Assembly (NCBI GenBank): GCA_020024765.1
Contig: JAHHTG010000010.1
Location: forward strand, 1-20,945
DNA length: 20,945 nucleotides
DNA from: Thomasclavelia sp.
GTDB taxonomy: Bacteria; Bacillota_I; Bacilli_A; Erysipelotrichales; Erysipelotrichaceae
Reading direction: 5' to 3'
The notes beneath the pieces were generated by a model that had not been told where the DNA came from, ran no database searches, and saw nothing but the letters and a program-made list of their open reading frames with translations. Position numbers and translations under genes: made by a program. The first letter of the stretch is position 1, and every line of letters starts with the position of its first letter. This document shows positions 5,352-12,981 of this stretch, piece after piece.

Positions 5352-7436
5352 ATGGAAAGCAATGAATTATTAAATGAATACGGATGTCAAATCTTTGATG
5401 ATGACACGATGCGTAATCGTTTACCAAAATCGATTTATCGTGCTTATAAAGAATCATTAGCGAATGATGAACCGCTTTCGAAAGAAACGGCAACTGCCAT
5501 TGCCAATGCGATGAAAATTTGGGCTCTTGAAAAAGGGGCTACCCACTTTACACACTGGTTTACACCAATGACTGGCTTATCAGCCGAAAAGCATGATGCT
5601 TTCTTGGAACTTGATGGTGATAAAGCGATTCTTGAATTTAGTGGCAAAACTTTGAGGAAAGGTGAATCTGATGCATCTTCATTCCCTTCAGGAGGCTTAA
5701 GAGCGACATTTGAAGCTCGCGGTTATACTGCATGGGATGCAACCTCACCAGCGTTTGTCAAAGGCGGATCCCTTTATATTCCAACGGTATTTTGTTCATA
5801 TAATGGTGAAGCTCTTGATAAGAAAACACCTTTATTAAAATCGATTCATGCACTTTCAAATGCTGTAGTGAATTTAATGCCACTATTAGGTGTAGAAGGT
5901 GTGACAAAAGCCCAATCATACGTGGGTTCAGAACAAGAATATTTCTTAATTTCTGATGAATGCTACCAAAAGAGAATTGACATTAAATTAACAGGGCGTA
6001 CATTATTTGGAGCACGTGCGCCAAAAGGCCAAGAACTCGAAGATCATTATTATGGCAGTTTAAAACGTAAAGTTGCTAACTTTATGAAGGAACTTGATGA
6101 GGAACTCTGGAAATACGGAATTCCGGCTAAGACAAAACATAATGAAGCTGCTCCTGCACAACATGAGATTGCATGTATTTATCGCGAAACAAATATTACA
6201 ACTGATAATAACCACTTGTTGATGCAATTAATGCAAGACATTGCGAAGCGTCATGGTTTAAGGTGTTTACTACACGAAAAACCATTTGCGGGTGTCAATG
6301 GTTCAGGTAAGCACAACAACTGGTCAGTTGTTACAGATACTGGATTAAACTTATTTAATCCGGGCAAGGATATTGCGAATAATCTTCCATTTTTGGCTAT
6401 CCTTGCATGTTTAATCAAAGGAACAGATGAATATGCGGATTTACTTCGCATTACAACAGCGGTTGCGGGTAACGATCACCGTTTAGGCGCAAATGAAGCC
6501 CCACCAGCAATTATTTCAATGTTCCTAGGAGAAGAGATTACGGAAGTTATTGATTCGATTATGAATAACGAGGAAATTCATGTTCATAAGGCGAAGAGCT
6601 CAAGATTCTCAGCTGGCGTTTCGTCTGTAGCGAATTTCTCGATAGATAATACCGATCGTAATCGTACTTCACCATTTGCATTTACTGGTAACAAGTTTGA
6701 ATTCCGTATGGTTGGTTCAAGTCAATCAATCGCAGGTCCGAACACGATGTTAAATTCAATCTTAGCACACGAAATTAATGATATGATTGCAGAGATTAAT
6801 GGTGGTAAGACTGTACTTGAGGTCATTAAGGAATTCTTCATTGAACATATTCGTGTGGTCTTTGAAGGTGATTGTTACTCAAAAGAATGGGAAGATGAAG
6901 CTGCTTTGCGTGGCTTACCAAATCGTAAAAATGCCGTTGATGCCATGGAACATTTCATCGATGAAAAGAATGTTGAAATGTTAACTGGCTTAGGTGTTTA
7001 TAGTAAACATGAACTTAACTCACGTTATGAAATCATGTTAGAAAATTATGCCAAGACAATTCATGTTGAAGGATCGACAGCTTTAAAGATGGCGGAAGAA
7101 AGTATCTATCCAGCAGTTTTATCTTATTTGAAAGAGATTGCAGCCACAGCTATTGAATTAAATAACCTTGATATAAATTGTGATTATTTAAAAGAAGATG
7201 TCGCTAATATTAATGAGTTTGCTAAGGCGTTAAAGAAAGAAATCAATAATTTAAAAGCAACATTAAATGAATATAATCAATGCAACAAAGATATGTTGAC
7301 TAAGGCTAAAATAGCTCGCGATGAAGTCTTTGTGGCAATGAATGATGTCCGCGCTGTGGCTGATCAATTAGAAACAATGATTGACCATAAGAAGTGGCCA
7401 ATTCCAACTTATGTTGATTTAATGTTTGGGATTTAA
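5352..7436 (+). CDS. glnN: Glutamine synthetase type III
   Basis: This 694-residue enzyme makes glutamine from glutamate, ammonia and ATP in the cytoplasm. The length is that of GSIII (about 700-730), far above GSI (about 450). Seen: FPSGGLRATFEARGYTAWD (111-129), typical of GSIII; the metal-binding GSEQEYFL (192-199); NEAAPAQHEIA (264-274); and GVNGSGKHNNWS (314-325), which corresponds to the GSGMHxHxS loop of GSI. A long helical C-terminal tail (about 600-680) may be coiled coil. The ATG lies 2 bases after the purF stop with no strong ribosome site, which suggests translational coupling. GSIII next to purF is unusual in my experience and points to local glutamine supply for PurF and PurL. 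Confidence 0.93.
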   Translation: MESNELLNEYGCQIFDDDTMRNRLPKSIYRAYKESLANDEPLSKETATAIANAMKIWALEKGATHFTHWFTPMTGLSAEKHDAFLELDGDKAILEFSGKTLRKGESDASSFPSGGLRATFEARGYTAWDATSPAFVKGGSLYIPTVFCSYNGEALDKKTPLLKSIHALSNAVVNLMPLLGVEGVTKAQSYVGSEQEYFLISDECYQKRIDIKLTGRTLFGARAPKGQELEDHYYGSLKRKVANFMKELDEELWKYGIPAKTKHNEAAPAQHEIACIYRETNITTDNNHLLMQLMQDIAKRHGLRCLLHEKPFAGVNGSGKHNNWSVVTDTGLNLFNPGKDIANNLPFLAILACLIKGTDEYADLLRITTAVAGNDHRLGANEAPPAIISMFLGEEITEVIDSIMNNEEIHVHKAKSSRFSAGVSSVANFSIDNTDRNRTSPFAFTGNKFEFRMVGSSQSIAGPNTMLNSILAHEINDMIAEINGGKTVLEVIKEFFIEHIRVVFEGDCYSKEWEDEAALRGLPNRKNAVDAMEHFIDEKNVEMLTGLGVYSKHELNSRYEIMLENYAKTIHVEGSTALKMAEESIYPAVLSYLKEIAATAIELNNLDINCDYLKEDVANINEFAKALKKEINNLKATLNEYNQCNKDMLTKAKIARDEVFVAMNDVRAVADQLETMIDHKKWPIPTYVDLMFGI

Positions 7437-7443
7437 AAGTTAT

Positions 7444-7480
7444 AAACTATGGTCCTAGTTGATTGATATAACCATGGTTT
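7444..7480 (+). repeat. Inverted repeat after glnN, spanning the -35 of the next promoter
   Basis: AAACTATGGT (7444-7453) pairs with ACCATGGTTT (7471-7480) with one G-T pair across a 17-base loop. The right arm also forms part of the palindrome AACCATGGTT (7470-7479). No T tract follows, so it is a poor intrinsic terminator for glnN. Because the loop holds the TTGATA hexamer, a protein-binding site is possible; function unknown. Confidence 0.45.
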
Positions 7481-7491
7481 CATGGTAATAT
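7463..7491 (+). promoter_or_regulatory. Sigma-A-type promoter for fhs-purEMNHDL
   Basis: TTGATA (7463-7468) and TAATAT (7486-7491) are separated by exactly 17 bases. Predicted transcription start is near 7498, just upstream of the ZTP aptamer, which supports the assignment. It splits the purine cluster into two transcription units, though read-through from glnN is possible. Confidence 0.75.
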
Positions 7492-7504
7492 TTATGTATT
7501 ATAC

Positions 7505-7568
7505 AACTGACGGAATAAGTGGGAACAACCACATGGGAGTATAATTTCAAAGAGTCGACCGTCTGGGC
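7505..7568 (+). ncRNA. ZTP/ZMP riboswitch aptamer (pfl motif)
   Basis: The P1 stem pairs GACGG (7509-7513) with CCGTC (7559-7563). P2 pairs GTGG (7519-7522) with CCAC (7529-7532) around a GAACAA loop. The conserved GGGAG follows at 7535-7539, and the diagnostic 3' segment CCGTCTGGGC spans 7559-7568, close to the consensus CCGCCUGGGC. These are the known landmarks of the pfl RNA, which senses ZTP/ZMP (the AICAR nucleotide) as a sign of 10-formyl-THF shortage. Its place upstream of fhs is the classical genomic context. Confidence 0.9.
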
Positions 7569-7600
7569 CATTTTGTCCGGATGACTGACTCTTTTTTCTT
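7549..7600 (+). terminator. ZTP-riboswitch-controlled terminator
   Basis: An outer stem AAAGAGTC (7549-7556) pairs with GACTCTTT (7587-7594), and an inner stem CTGGGC (7563-7568) pairs with GTCCGG (7575-7580). A T tract (7592-7597) follows. The inner stem consumes the aptamer's ligand-binding CTGGGC, so aptamer and terminator exclude each other. Ligand binding should therefore turn expression ON, as in characterised ZTP switches. Confidence 0.87.
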
Positions 7601-7647
7601 TCATCTGAGTGCAAAATGTGTAGATAGTAGAGGAAGGTAAAAGAAAA

Positions 7648-9318
7648 ATGTTAACTGATGTTGAAATTGCTCAAAAAGCAGAGATGCTACCAATTGAAGA
7701 AGTTGCAAAAAAAGCTGGATTAGATCGCAAAGATCTTGAACTTTACGGCAACTACAAAGCTAAGATTTCGCTTGAAGCCATTAAGAAATCTGCAAATAAT
7801 CCCGATGGAAAATTAATCTTAGTTACAGCAATTAATCCAACGCCGGCTGGTGAAGGTAAAACAACTACAATGATTGGTCTTGCTCAAAGTATGAATAAAA
7901 TTGGTAAGAATACTATTGTTGCAATGCGTGAACCATCACTTGGCCCATGTTTTGGTGTTAAGGGTGGAGCAGCTGGTGGAGGTTATGCCCAAGTTGTACC
8001 AATGGAGGATATCAACCTACATTTCACAGGCGATATTCATGCCATTACAACAGCGAACAATTTAATTTCTGCAATGTTAGATAATTCTCTTCAACAAGGG
8101 AATCCATTAAACATTGATGAACGTCAAATTGTTTGGAAGAGAGTTGTTGACTTAAATGACCGTGCTTTAAGACATATTGTTTGTGGTTTAGGCGGTAAAG
8201 TTAATGGTGTACCAAGAGAAGATGGTTTTGATATCACTGTTGCCTCAGAAGTTATGGGTGTTTTATGTTTAGCTAATTCTCTTGAAGACTTAAAAGAAAG
8301 AGTTGCTCGTATGATTGTTGCCTATACACGTGATAATCAACCAGTAACTGTTAATGATTTAGAAGCAACAGGTGCTGTTACATTACTATTAAAAGACGCT
8401 ATTAAGCCAAACTTAGTACAAACTCTTGAACATACACCAGTGTTTGTTCATGGTGGACCATTCGCTAATATCGCTCATGGATGTAACTCAGTTATGGCTA
8501 CAAAAGTTGCATTAAAGTTAGCTGATTACACGATTACTGAGGCTGGTTTCGGTGCTGATTTAGGTGCTGAAAAGTTCTTAGATATAAAATGTCGCCAAGC
8601 TGGATTAAAACCAGATGCAGTTGTTATCGTAGCGACTGTTCGTGCACTTAAGATGCATGGTGGACTTGATAAGAAGTCACTTGCCAACGAAGATTTAGAT
8701 GCCTTAAGAAAAGGTATTGATAATTTATTAAAACATATCGAAAATATTCATAAATTTGGTTTACCAAGTGTTGTTGCAATCAATGCTTTCCCAACTGATA
8801 CAAAAGCTGAATTAGACCTATTACATGAATTATGCGCAGAAAAAGGCGCTGAAGTTGCTATTTCTGAAGTATGGGCTAAGGGTGCTGATGGTGGTATTGA
8901 ACTTGCTGAAAAAGTTCTTAAAGTTATGGAAAATGAAAAAGCAGATTTCCACCCAATTTATGATTTAGAAATGCCAATTAAAGACAAGATTGTTAAGATT
9001 GCACAAGAAATTTATGGAGCGGATGATGTTGTCTTTACTAAAAAGGCATTAAATAAGATTAAACGTCTAAACGATTTAGGTTTAGAAAAATTACCAATTT
9101 GTATTGCAAAGACCCAATATTCACTATCAGATGATCCAACGTTGCTTGGACGTCCAACAAACTTTAATATCGAAATTAATGATTTAATTCCAAATACGGG
9201 TTCTGGATTCATTGTTGCGTTAAGCGGCGATATTATGCGTATGCCTGGTTTACCTAAGGTACCAGCTGCTAATCATATGGATATTAAAGAAAATGGTGAA
9301 ATTGTCGGTTTATTCTAA
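7648..9318 (+). CDS. fhs: Formate-tetrahydrofolate ligase
   Basis: Fhs makes 10-formyl-THF from formate, THF and ATP, the one-carbon donor used by PurN and PurH encoded downstream. The protein is 556 residues, the standard length. The P-loop-like TPAGEGKTTT lies at residues 65-74. EPSLGPCFGVKGGAAGGG, the family signature, follows near 94-111, and ITEAGFGADLGAEKF, the second signature, lies mid-protein. The start is supported by GAGGAAGG about ten bases before the ATG. It is first in the ZTP-controlled unit, so low 10-formyl-THF, which raises ZMP/ZTP, should increase its own supply enzyme. PurE follows after 11 bases. Confidence 0.96.
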   Translation: MLTDVEIAQKAEMLPIEEVAKKAGLDRKDLELYGNYKAKISLEAIKKSANNPDGKLILVTAINPTPAGEGKTTTMIGLAQSMNKIGKNTIVAMREPSLGPCFGVKGGAAGGGYAQVVPMEDINLHFTGDIHAITTANNLISAMLDNSLQQGNPLNIDERQIVWKRVVDLNDRALRHIVCGLGGKVNGVPREDGFDITVASEVMGVLCLANSLEDLKERVARMIVAYTRDNQPVTVNDLEATGAVTLLLKDAIKPNLVQTLEHTPVFVHGGPFANIAHGCNSVMATKVALKLADYTITEAGFGADLGAEKFLDIKCRQAGLKPDAVVIVATVRALKMHGGLDKKSLANEDLDALRKGIDNLLKHIENIHKFGLPSVVAINAFPTDTKAELDLLHELCAEKGAEVAISEVWAKGADGGIELAEKVLKVMENEKADFHPIYDLEMPIKDKIVKIAQEIYGADDVVFTKKALNKIKRLNDLGLEKLPICIAKTQYSLSDDPTLLGRPTNFNIEINDLIPNTGSGFIVALSGDIMRMPGLPKVPAANHMDIKENGEIVGLF

Positions 9319-9329
9319 TAGGAGGAAAA

Positions 9330-9818
9330 ATGAAAGTTGCAGTTATCATGGGTTCAATTAGTGATTTAACTAAAGTTGAACCAGCTATTCAAGTTTTAAA
9401 ACAATTCAATGTCGAAACTAAAGTACGTTGTCTTTCAGCACATCGTGCAAGTAAAGAATTAAGCGAGTTTATCGATGAATGTAATGGTGATGGTACCGAA
9501 GCAATTATCGGTGCAGCAGGGATGGCTGCAGCTTTACCTGGTGTCATCGCAGCACAAACAGTGTTGCCAGTCATCGGTTTACCATTAAGTGCTTCAAACT
9601 TAGATGGATTAGATGCGTTACTATCAATTGTTCAAATGCCACCACAAGTACCAGTGGCAACTGTAGCAATTAACGGTGCTAAGAATGCGGCTTATTTAGC
9701 GCTTGAAATTTTAGCAATTAAACACGTTGAAGTACGTGAAGCATTACTTGCATTACGTATTGAAATGCGCGAAAAAGCCATTAAGACAAACGAAGAAATC
9801 ATTGAAAAATATAAATAG
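9330..9818 (+). CDS. purE: PurE-type carboxyaminoimidazole ribonucleotide mutase/carboxylase
   Basis: PurE forms CAIR, the substrate of PurC. It is 162 residues long with the class I layout: MGSISDL (7-13), SAHRAS (36-41, with H38 the family's essential His), and GLDALLSIVQMP (93-104). The usual AAHLPG motif reads AAALPG (66-71), so the conserved His is Ala68. PurK, which makes N5-CAIR for class I enzymes, is not in the window, so either purK is elsewhere or this PurE uses AIR and CO2 directly. AGGAGG lies just upstream of the ATG, 11 bases after fhs. The purE family call is firm; mutase versus carboxylase is not decided. Confidence 0.92.
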   Translation: MKVAVIMGSISDLTKVEPAIQVLKQFNVETKVRCLSAHRASKELSEFIDECNGDGTEAIIGAAGMAAALPGVIAAQTVLPVIGLPLSASNLDGLDALLSIVQMPPQVPVATVAINGAKNAAYLALEILAIKHVEVREALLALRIEMREKAIKTNEEIIEKYK

Positions 9819-9836
9819 GTCAAAGGAGAGAAAAGA

Positions 9837-10868
9837 ATGAGCCAAAAGTATAGAGAAGCAGGAGTTGATTTAGAGGCTGGATATGAATCCGTACGTCTAA
9901 TCAAATCTCATGTTGCAAGAACGAAGGTTTTAGGTGCGGTAGATTCCATTGGTGCCTTCGGAGGTATGTTTGATTTAAGCTTGTTAAACATGAAAGAACC
10001 AGTTCTAGTTAGTGGAACTGATGGTGTTGGAACAAAATTAATGTTGGCATTTGCTTGTGATAAGCACGATACAATCGGTATTGATGCAGTGGCAATGTGC
10101 GTTAATGATGTTCTAGTTCAAGGAGCAATGCCAATTTTCTTCTTAGACTACTTAGCTGTTGGTAAGAATCATCCTAAAAAAATCGAACAATTAGTTAAGG
10201 GTGTTGCTGATGGCTGCGTCCTTTCTGAATGTGCATTAATCGGTGGTGAAACTGCTGAAATGCCAGATATGTATGATGAAAATCATTATGATATCGCCGG
10301 TTTCTGTGTCGGTGCTGTTGATAAATCAAAATTATTAAATGGTCAAAGCATTGCTGAAGGCCAAATACTAGTTGGTTTACCATCAAGTGGCTGTCACTCA
10401 AATGGTTTCTCATTAGTTCGTAAAGTCTTAATTAAAGACGCTAAACTTGATTTAAATGAATATTATGATGAATTTGGCAAGACACTTGGCGAAGAATTAC
10501 TAACTCCAACTAAGATCTATGTCAAAGCAATTAAAGGCCTACTTCAAGCCGGTGTTGATATTAAGGGTATGAGCCATATTACAGGTGGCGGTTTCTACGA
10601 AAATTTACCTCGTATGTTAAAAGAAGGCCAAGGTGTGGAAATTGATACTAAATCATTCCCTCGTCCAAGAATCTTTGATTTAATTCGTGAAAAGGGCGGC
10701 ATTGAAGAAAAAGAAATGTACAATGTCTTTAACATGGGTATTGGTTTTGTAATGGCCCTTGAACCACAAGATGTTGATCATACTTTAGAATTATTAAAAG
10801 AAATGGGTGAACCAGCATATGTTATTGGTAAGGTAACTAATTCTGGTATTGTGGACTTAAAATGCTAA
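9837..10868 (+). CDS. purM: Phosphoribosylformylglycinamidine cyclo-ligase (AIR synthetase)
   Basis: PurM closes the imidazole ring, converting FGAM and ATP to AIR. The length of 343 residues is typical. Seen: an N-terminal YREAGVDLEAGYE segment, the ATP-binding GTDGVGTKL (60-68), GIDAVAMCVNDVLVQGA (80-96), the conserved GGETAEMPDMY loop, GLPSSGCHSNGFSLVR, and HITGGGFYENLPR in the C-terminal half. These are hallmarks of the PurM/PurL superfamily. AAAGGAGAG lies upstream. The end overlaps purN by 7 bases, so translation is probably coupled. No irregularity seen. Confidence 0.96.
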   Translation: MSQKYREAGVDLEAGYESVRLIKSHVARTKVLGAVDSIGAFGGMFDLSLLNMKEPVLVSGTDGVGTKLMLAFACDKHDTIGIDAVAMCVNDVLVQGAMPIFFLDYLAVGKNHPKKIEQLVKGVADGCVLSECALIGGETAEMPDMYDENHYDIAGFCVGAVDKSKLLNGQSIAEGQILVGLPSSGCHSNGFSLVRKVLIKDAKLDLNEYYDEFGKTLGEELLTPTKIYVKAIKGLLQAGVDIKGMSHITGGGFYENLPRMLKEGQGVEIDTKSFPRPRIFDLIREKGGIEEKEMYNVFNMGIGFVMALEPQDVDHTLELLKEMGEPAYVIGKVTNSGIVDLKC

Positions 10869-11452
10869 ATGTTGCGGTCTTTGTATCGGGCGGTGGCACA
10901 AATCTCCAAGCCTTAATTGATGAATTCAATAAGGGAACGATTAATGGTCAAATTAAGTTAGTCGTATCAAATCGTTTAAAGGCATATGGTTTAGAAAGAG
11001 CTCGTAATGCGAATATTGAAGCTGTATGCATTAAAGATCAAAAAGAATTACTTGCAAAGTTAAAAGAAGACAAGATTGATTTAATTGTCTTAGCTGGTTA
11101 CCTTGCAATTATTGATGAAGAAATTATTCGTGAATATGAGAATCGTATCATTAATATTCACCCTTCATTAATTCCTTCGTTCTGTGGTAAAGGTTACTAC
11201 GGATTACATGTTCATGAAGCGGCATTTGCCCGTGGCGTTAAAGTTAGTGGAGCAACAGTGCATTTCGTTAATGGTCAAGTCGATGGTGGACCAATCATCA
11301 TGCAAAAGAGCACTGATGTGAGTGAAGCTAATTCACCAGAAGAAATGCAACAAATGGTGCTTAAGATTGAACATCAAATTTTAAAAGAAGCAGTACGTTT
11401 ATACTGCGATAATCGTTTAGAAGTTAAAGGAGAGAGGGTTACAATCAAATGA
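10862..11452 (+). CDS. purN: Phosphoribosylglycinamide formyltransferase (10-formyl-THF dependent)
   Basis: PurN transfers a formyl group from 10-formyl-THF to GAR, giving FGAR. It is 196 residues long with the phosphate-binding SGGGTNLQAL (9-18) and the catalytic set N98, H100 (in NIHPSLIP) and D141 (in VDGGP), matching N106, H108 and D144 of the E. coli enzyme. GVKVSGATVHFV precedes D141 as usual. The ATG lies within the last codons of purM, and its TGA stop overlaps the purH ATG as ATGA. TGA as a genuine stop here argues that the organism uses TGA for termination. It consumes the Fhs product. Confidence 0.95.
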   Translation: MLNVAVFVSGGGTNLQALIDEFNKGTINGQIKLVVSNRLKAYGLERARNANIEAVCIKDQKELLAKLKEDKIDLIVLAGYLAIIDEEIIREYENRIINIHPSLIPSFCGKGYYGLHVHEAAFARGVKVSGATVHFVNGQVDGGPIIMQKSTDVSEANSPEEMQQMVLKIEHQILKEAVRLYCDNRLEVKGERVTIK

Positions 11453-12972
11453 GAAGAGCATTAGTATCAGTTACTGATAAAACAAATATTGTCGAATTCT
11501 GTGAAGGATTAAATAAATTAGGCTTTGAAGTTGTTTCAACTGGTGGCACATTAAAGAAATTAGTTGAAGCAGGTGTTAAGGCTATTTCCATTGAAGAAGT
11601 TACAGGCTTTAAAGAAATTCTTGATGGTCGTGTTAAGACACTTCATCCAAATGTACATGGTGGTTTGTTATTCCGCCGTGATTTGCCAGAACATGTTGAA
11701 ACAATCAAAGAAATGGGCATTGAGCCAATTGATTTAGTTTGTGTTAACTTATATGAATTTGAAAAAGCTTTAAGAGCTAAAAAGCCAATGGCTGATATGA
11801 TTGAAAACATTGATATCGGTGGACCTTCAATGATTAGATCGGCTGCTAAGAACTTCAAGGATGTGTTAATTGTTACTGAACCTGGTGACTACACTAAAGT
11901 TTTAGAAGCAATTGAAAATCATACTGATGATTATGATTTCCGTTTAAATTTAGCATATAAAGCTTTCAGTAAAACTGCGGCTTATGACGCTATGATTTCG
12001 CGTTACTTTGCTGAAGTATGTGGCGATGAATTCCCAGATACATTAAACCTTTCTTTAAAGAAGGTTGAACACCTAAGATATGGTGAAAACTCTCAACAAA
12101 AGGCTAATAAATACGAAGATAGTTATGTTGAAAAGTCTTTACTAGATTACGAACAATTAAATGGTAAAGAAATTTCATTCAATAACGTTAATGACTTATA
12201 TGGCGCAATTGCTTGTGTTCGTGAATTCAAAGACCAAATTGTAACTGCAGCAATTAAACACTCAACTCCATGTGGTGTTGCGATTGGCAAAACAGGCTAT
12301 GACTCTTACGTCAAAGCATACGAAGCTGATCCACAATCAATCTTCGGTGGCATTGTTGCTACAAACTACAAGATTGATAAAGCAACAGCTGAAAAAATGC
12401 ATGAAATCTTCCTAGAAATTGTAGCTGCGCCAGATTTTGATGAAGATGCATTAGAAATCTTAAAGACTAAGAAAAATCTACGTGTTTTAAAACTTAAGAA
12501 TTTAGATGCTCGTGAAGCAAAATATGATATCAAATATCTAGAAGGCAAAGTTCTTGTTCAAGAACTTAACACAAAGATGATTGATGAAATGAAGGTTGTA
12601 ACTGAAGCTCAACCAACTGAATCTCAATTATCTGATATGGAATTTGGTATGAGAGTAGTTAAATATGTTAAATCAAACGCTATTTGTATCGTTAAAAATG
12701 GTGTAACTTTAGCTATCGGTGGAGGTCAAACTTCGCGTGTTTGGGCTTTGGAAAACGCTATTCACAACAATCAAGATAAAGACTTCAATGGTGCTGTACT
12801 TGCGTCTGATGCTTTCTTCCCATTTGATGATTGTGTTGCAACAGCGGCTAAGGCTGGCATTAGCGCAATCATTCAACCAGGTGGTAGTGTTCGCGACCAA
12901 GATTCAATTGATTTATGCAATAAATTAAATATTCCAATGGTATTTAGTGGATACCGTCATTTCAGACACTAG
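11449..12972 (+). CDS. purH: Bifunctional AICAR formyltransferase/IMP cyclohydrolase
   Basis: PurH performs the last two steps to IMP: formylation of AICAR (ZMP) with 10-formyl-THF, then ring closure. The N-terminal MGS-like cyclohydrolase domain (about 1-145) carries STGGTLKKL, GRVKTLHPNVHGGLL and NIDIGGPSMIRSAAKN. The C-terminal formyltransferase domain holds K270-H271 in KHSTPCG, the catalytic pair. FNNVNDLYGA is present. The usual RYGEN(P/S)HQ reads RYGENSQQ (210-217), so the motif His is Gln216. Length 507 is typical (about 510-530). GGAGAGAGGG inside purN serves as the ribosome site. Since its substrate is ZMP, control by the upstream ZTP riboswitch is a direct feedback. Confidence 0.96.
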   Translation: MRRALVSVTDKTNIVEFCEGLNKLGFEVVSTGGTLKKLVEAGVKAISIEEVTGFKEILDGRVKTLHPNVHGGLLFRRDLPEHVETIKEMGIEPIDLVCVNLYEFEKALRAKKPMADMIENIDIGGPSMIRSAAKNFKDVLIVTEPGDYTKVLEAIENHTDDYDFRLNLAYKAFSKTAAYDAMISRYFAEVCGDEFPDTLNLSLKKVEHLRYGENSQQKANKYEDSYVEKSLLDYEQLNGKEISFNNVNDLYGAIACVREFKDQIVTAAIKHSTPCGVAIGKTGYDSYVKAYEADPQSIFGGIVATNYKIDKATAEKMHEIFLEIVAAPDFDEDALEILKTKKNLRVLKLKNLDAREAKYDIKYLEGKVLVQELNTKMIDEMKVVTEAQPTESQLSDMEFGMRVVKYVKSNAICIVKNGVTLAIGGGQTSRVWALENAIHNNQDKDFNGAVLASDAFFPFDDCVATAAKAGISAIIQPGGSVRDQDSIDLCNKLNIPMVFSGYRHFRH

Positions 12973-12981
12973 GAGTTATTG

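Noticed and set aside
7437..7647. Small protein gene between glnN and fhs
   Set aside because: Short open frames there are explained by the promoter, aptamer and terminator, and none has a ribosome site with a plausible product.
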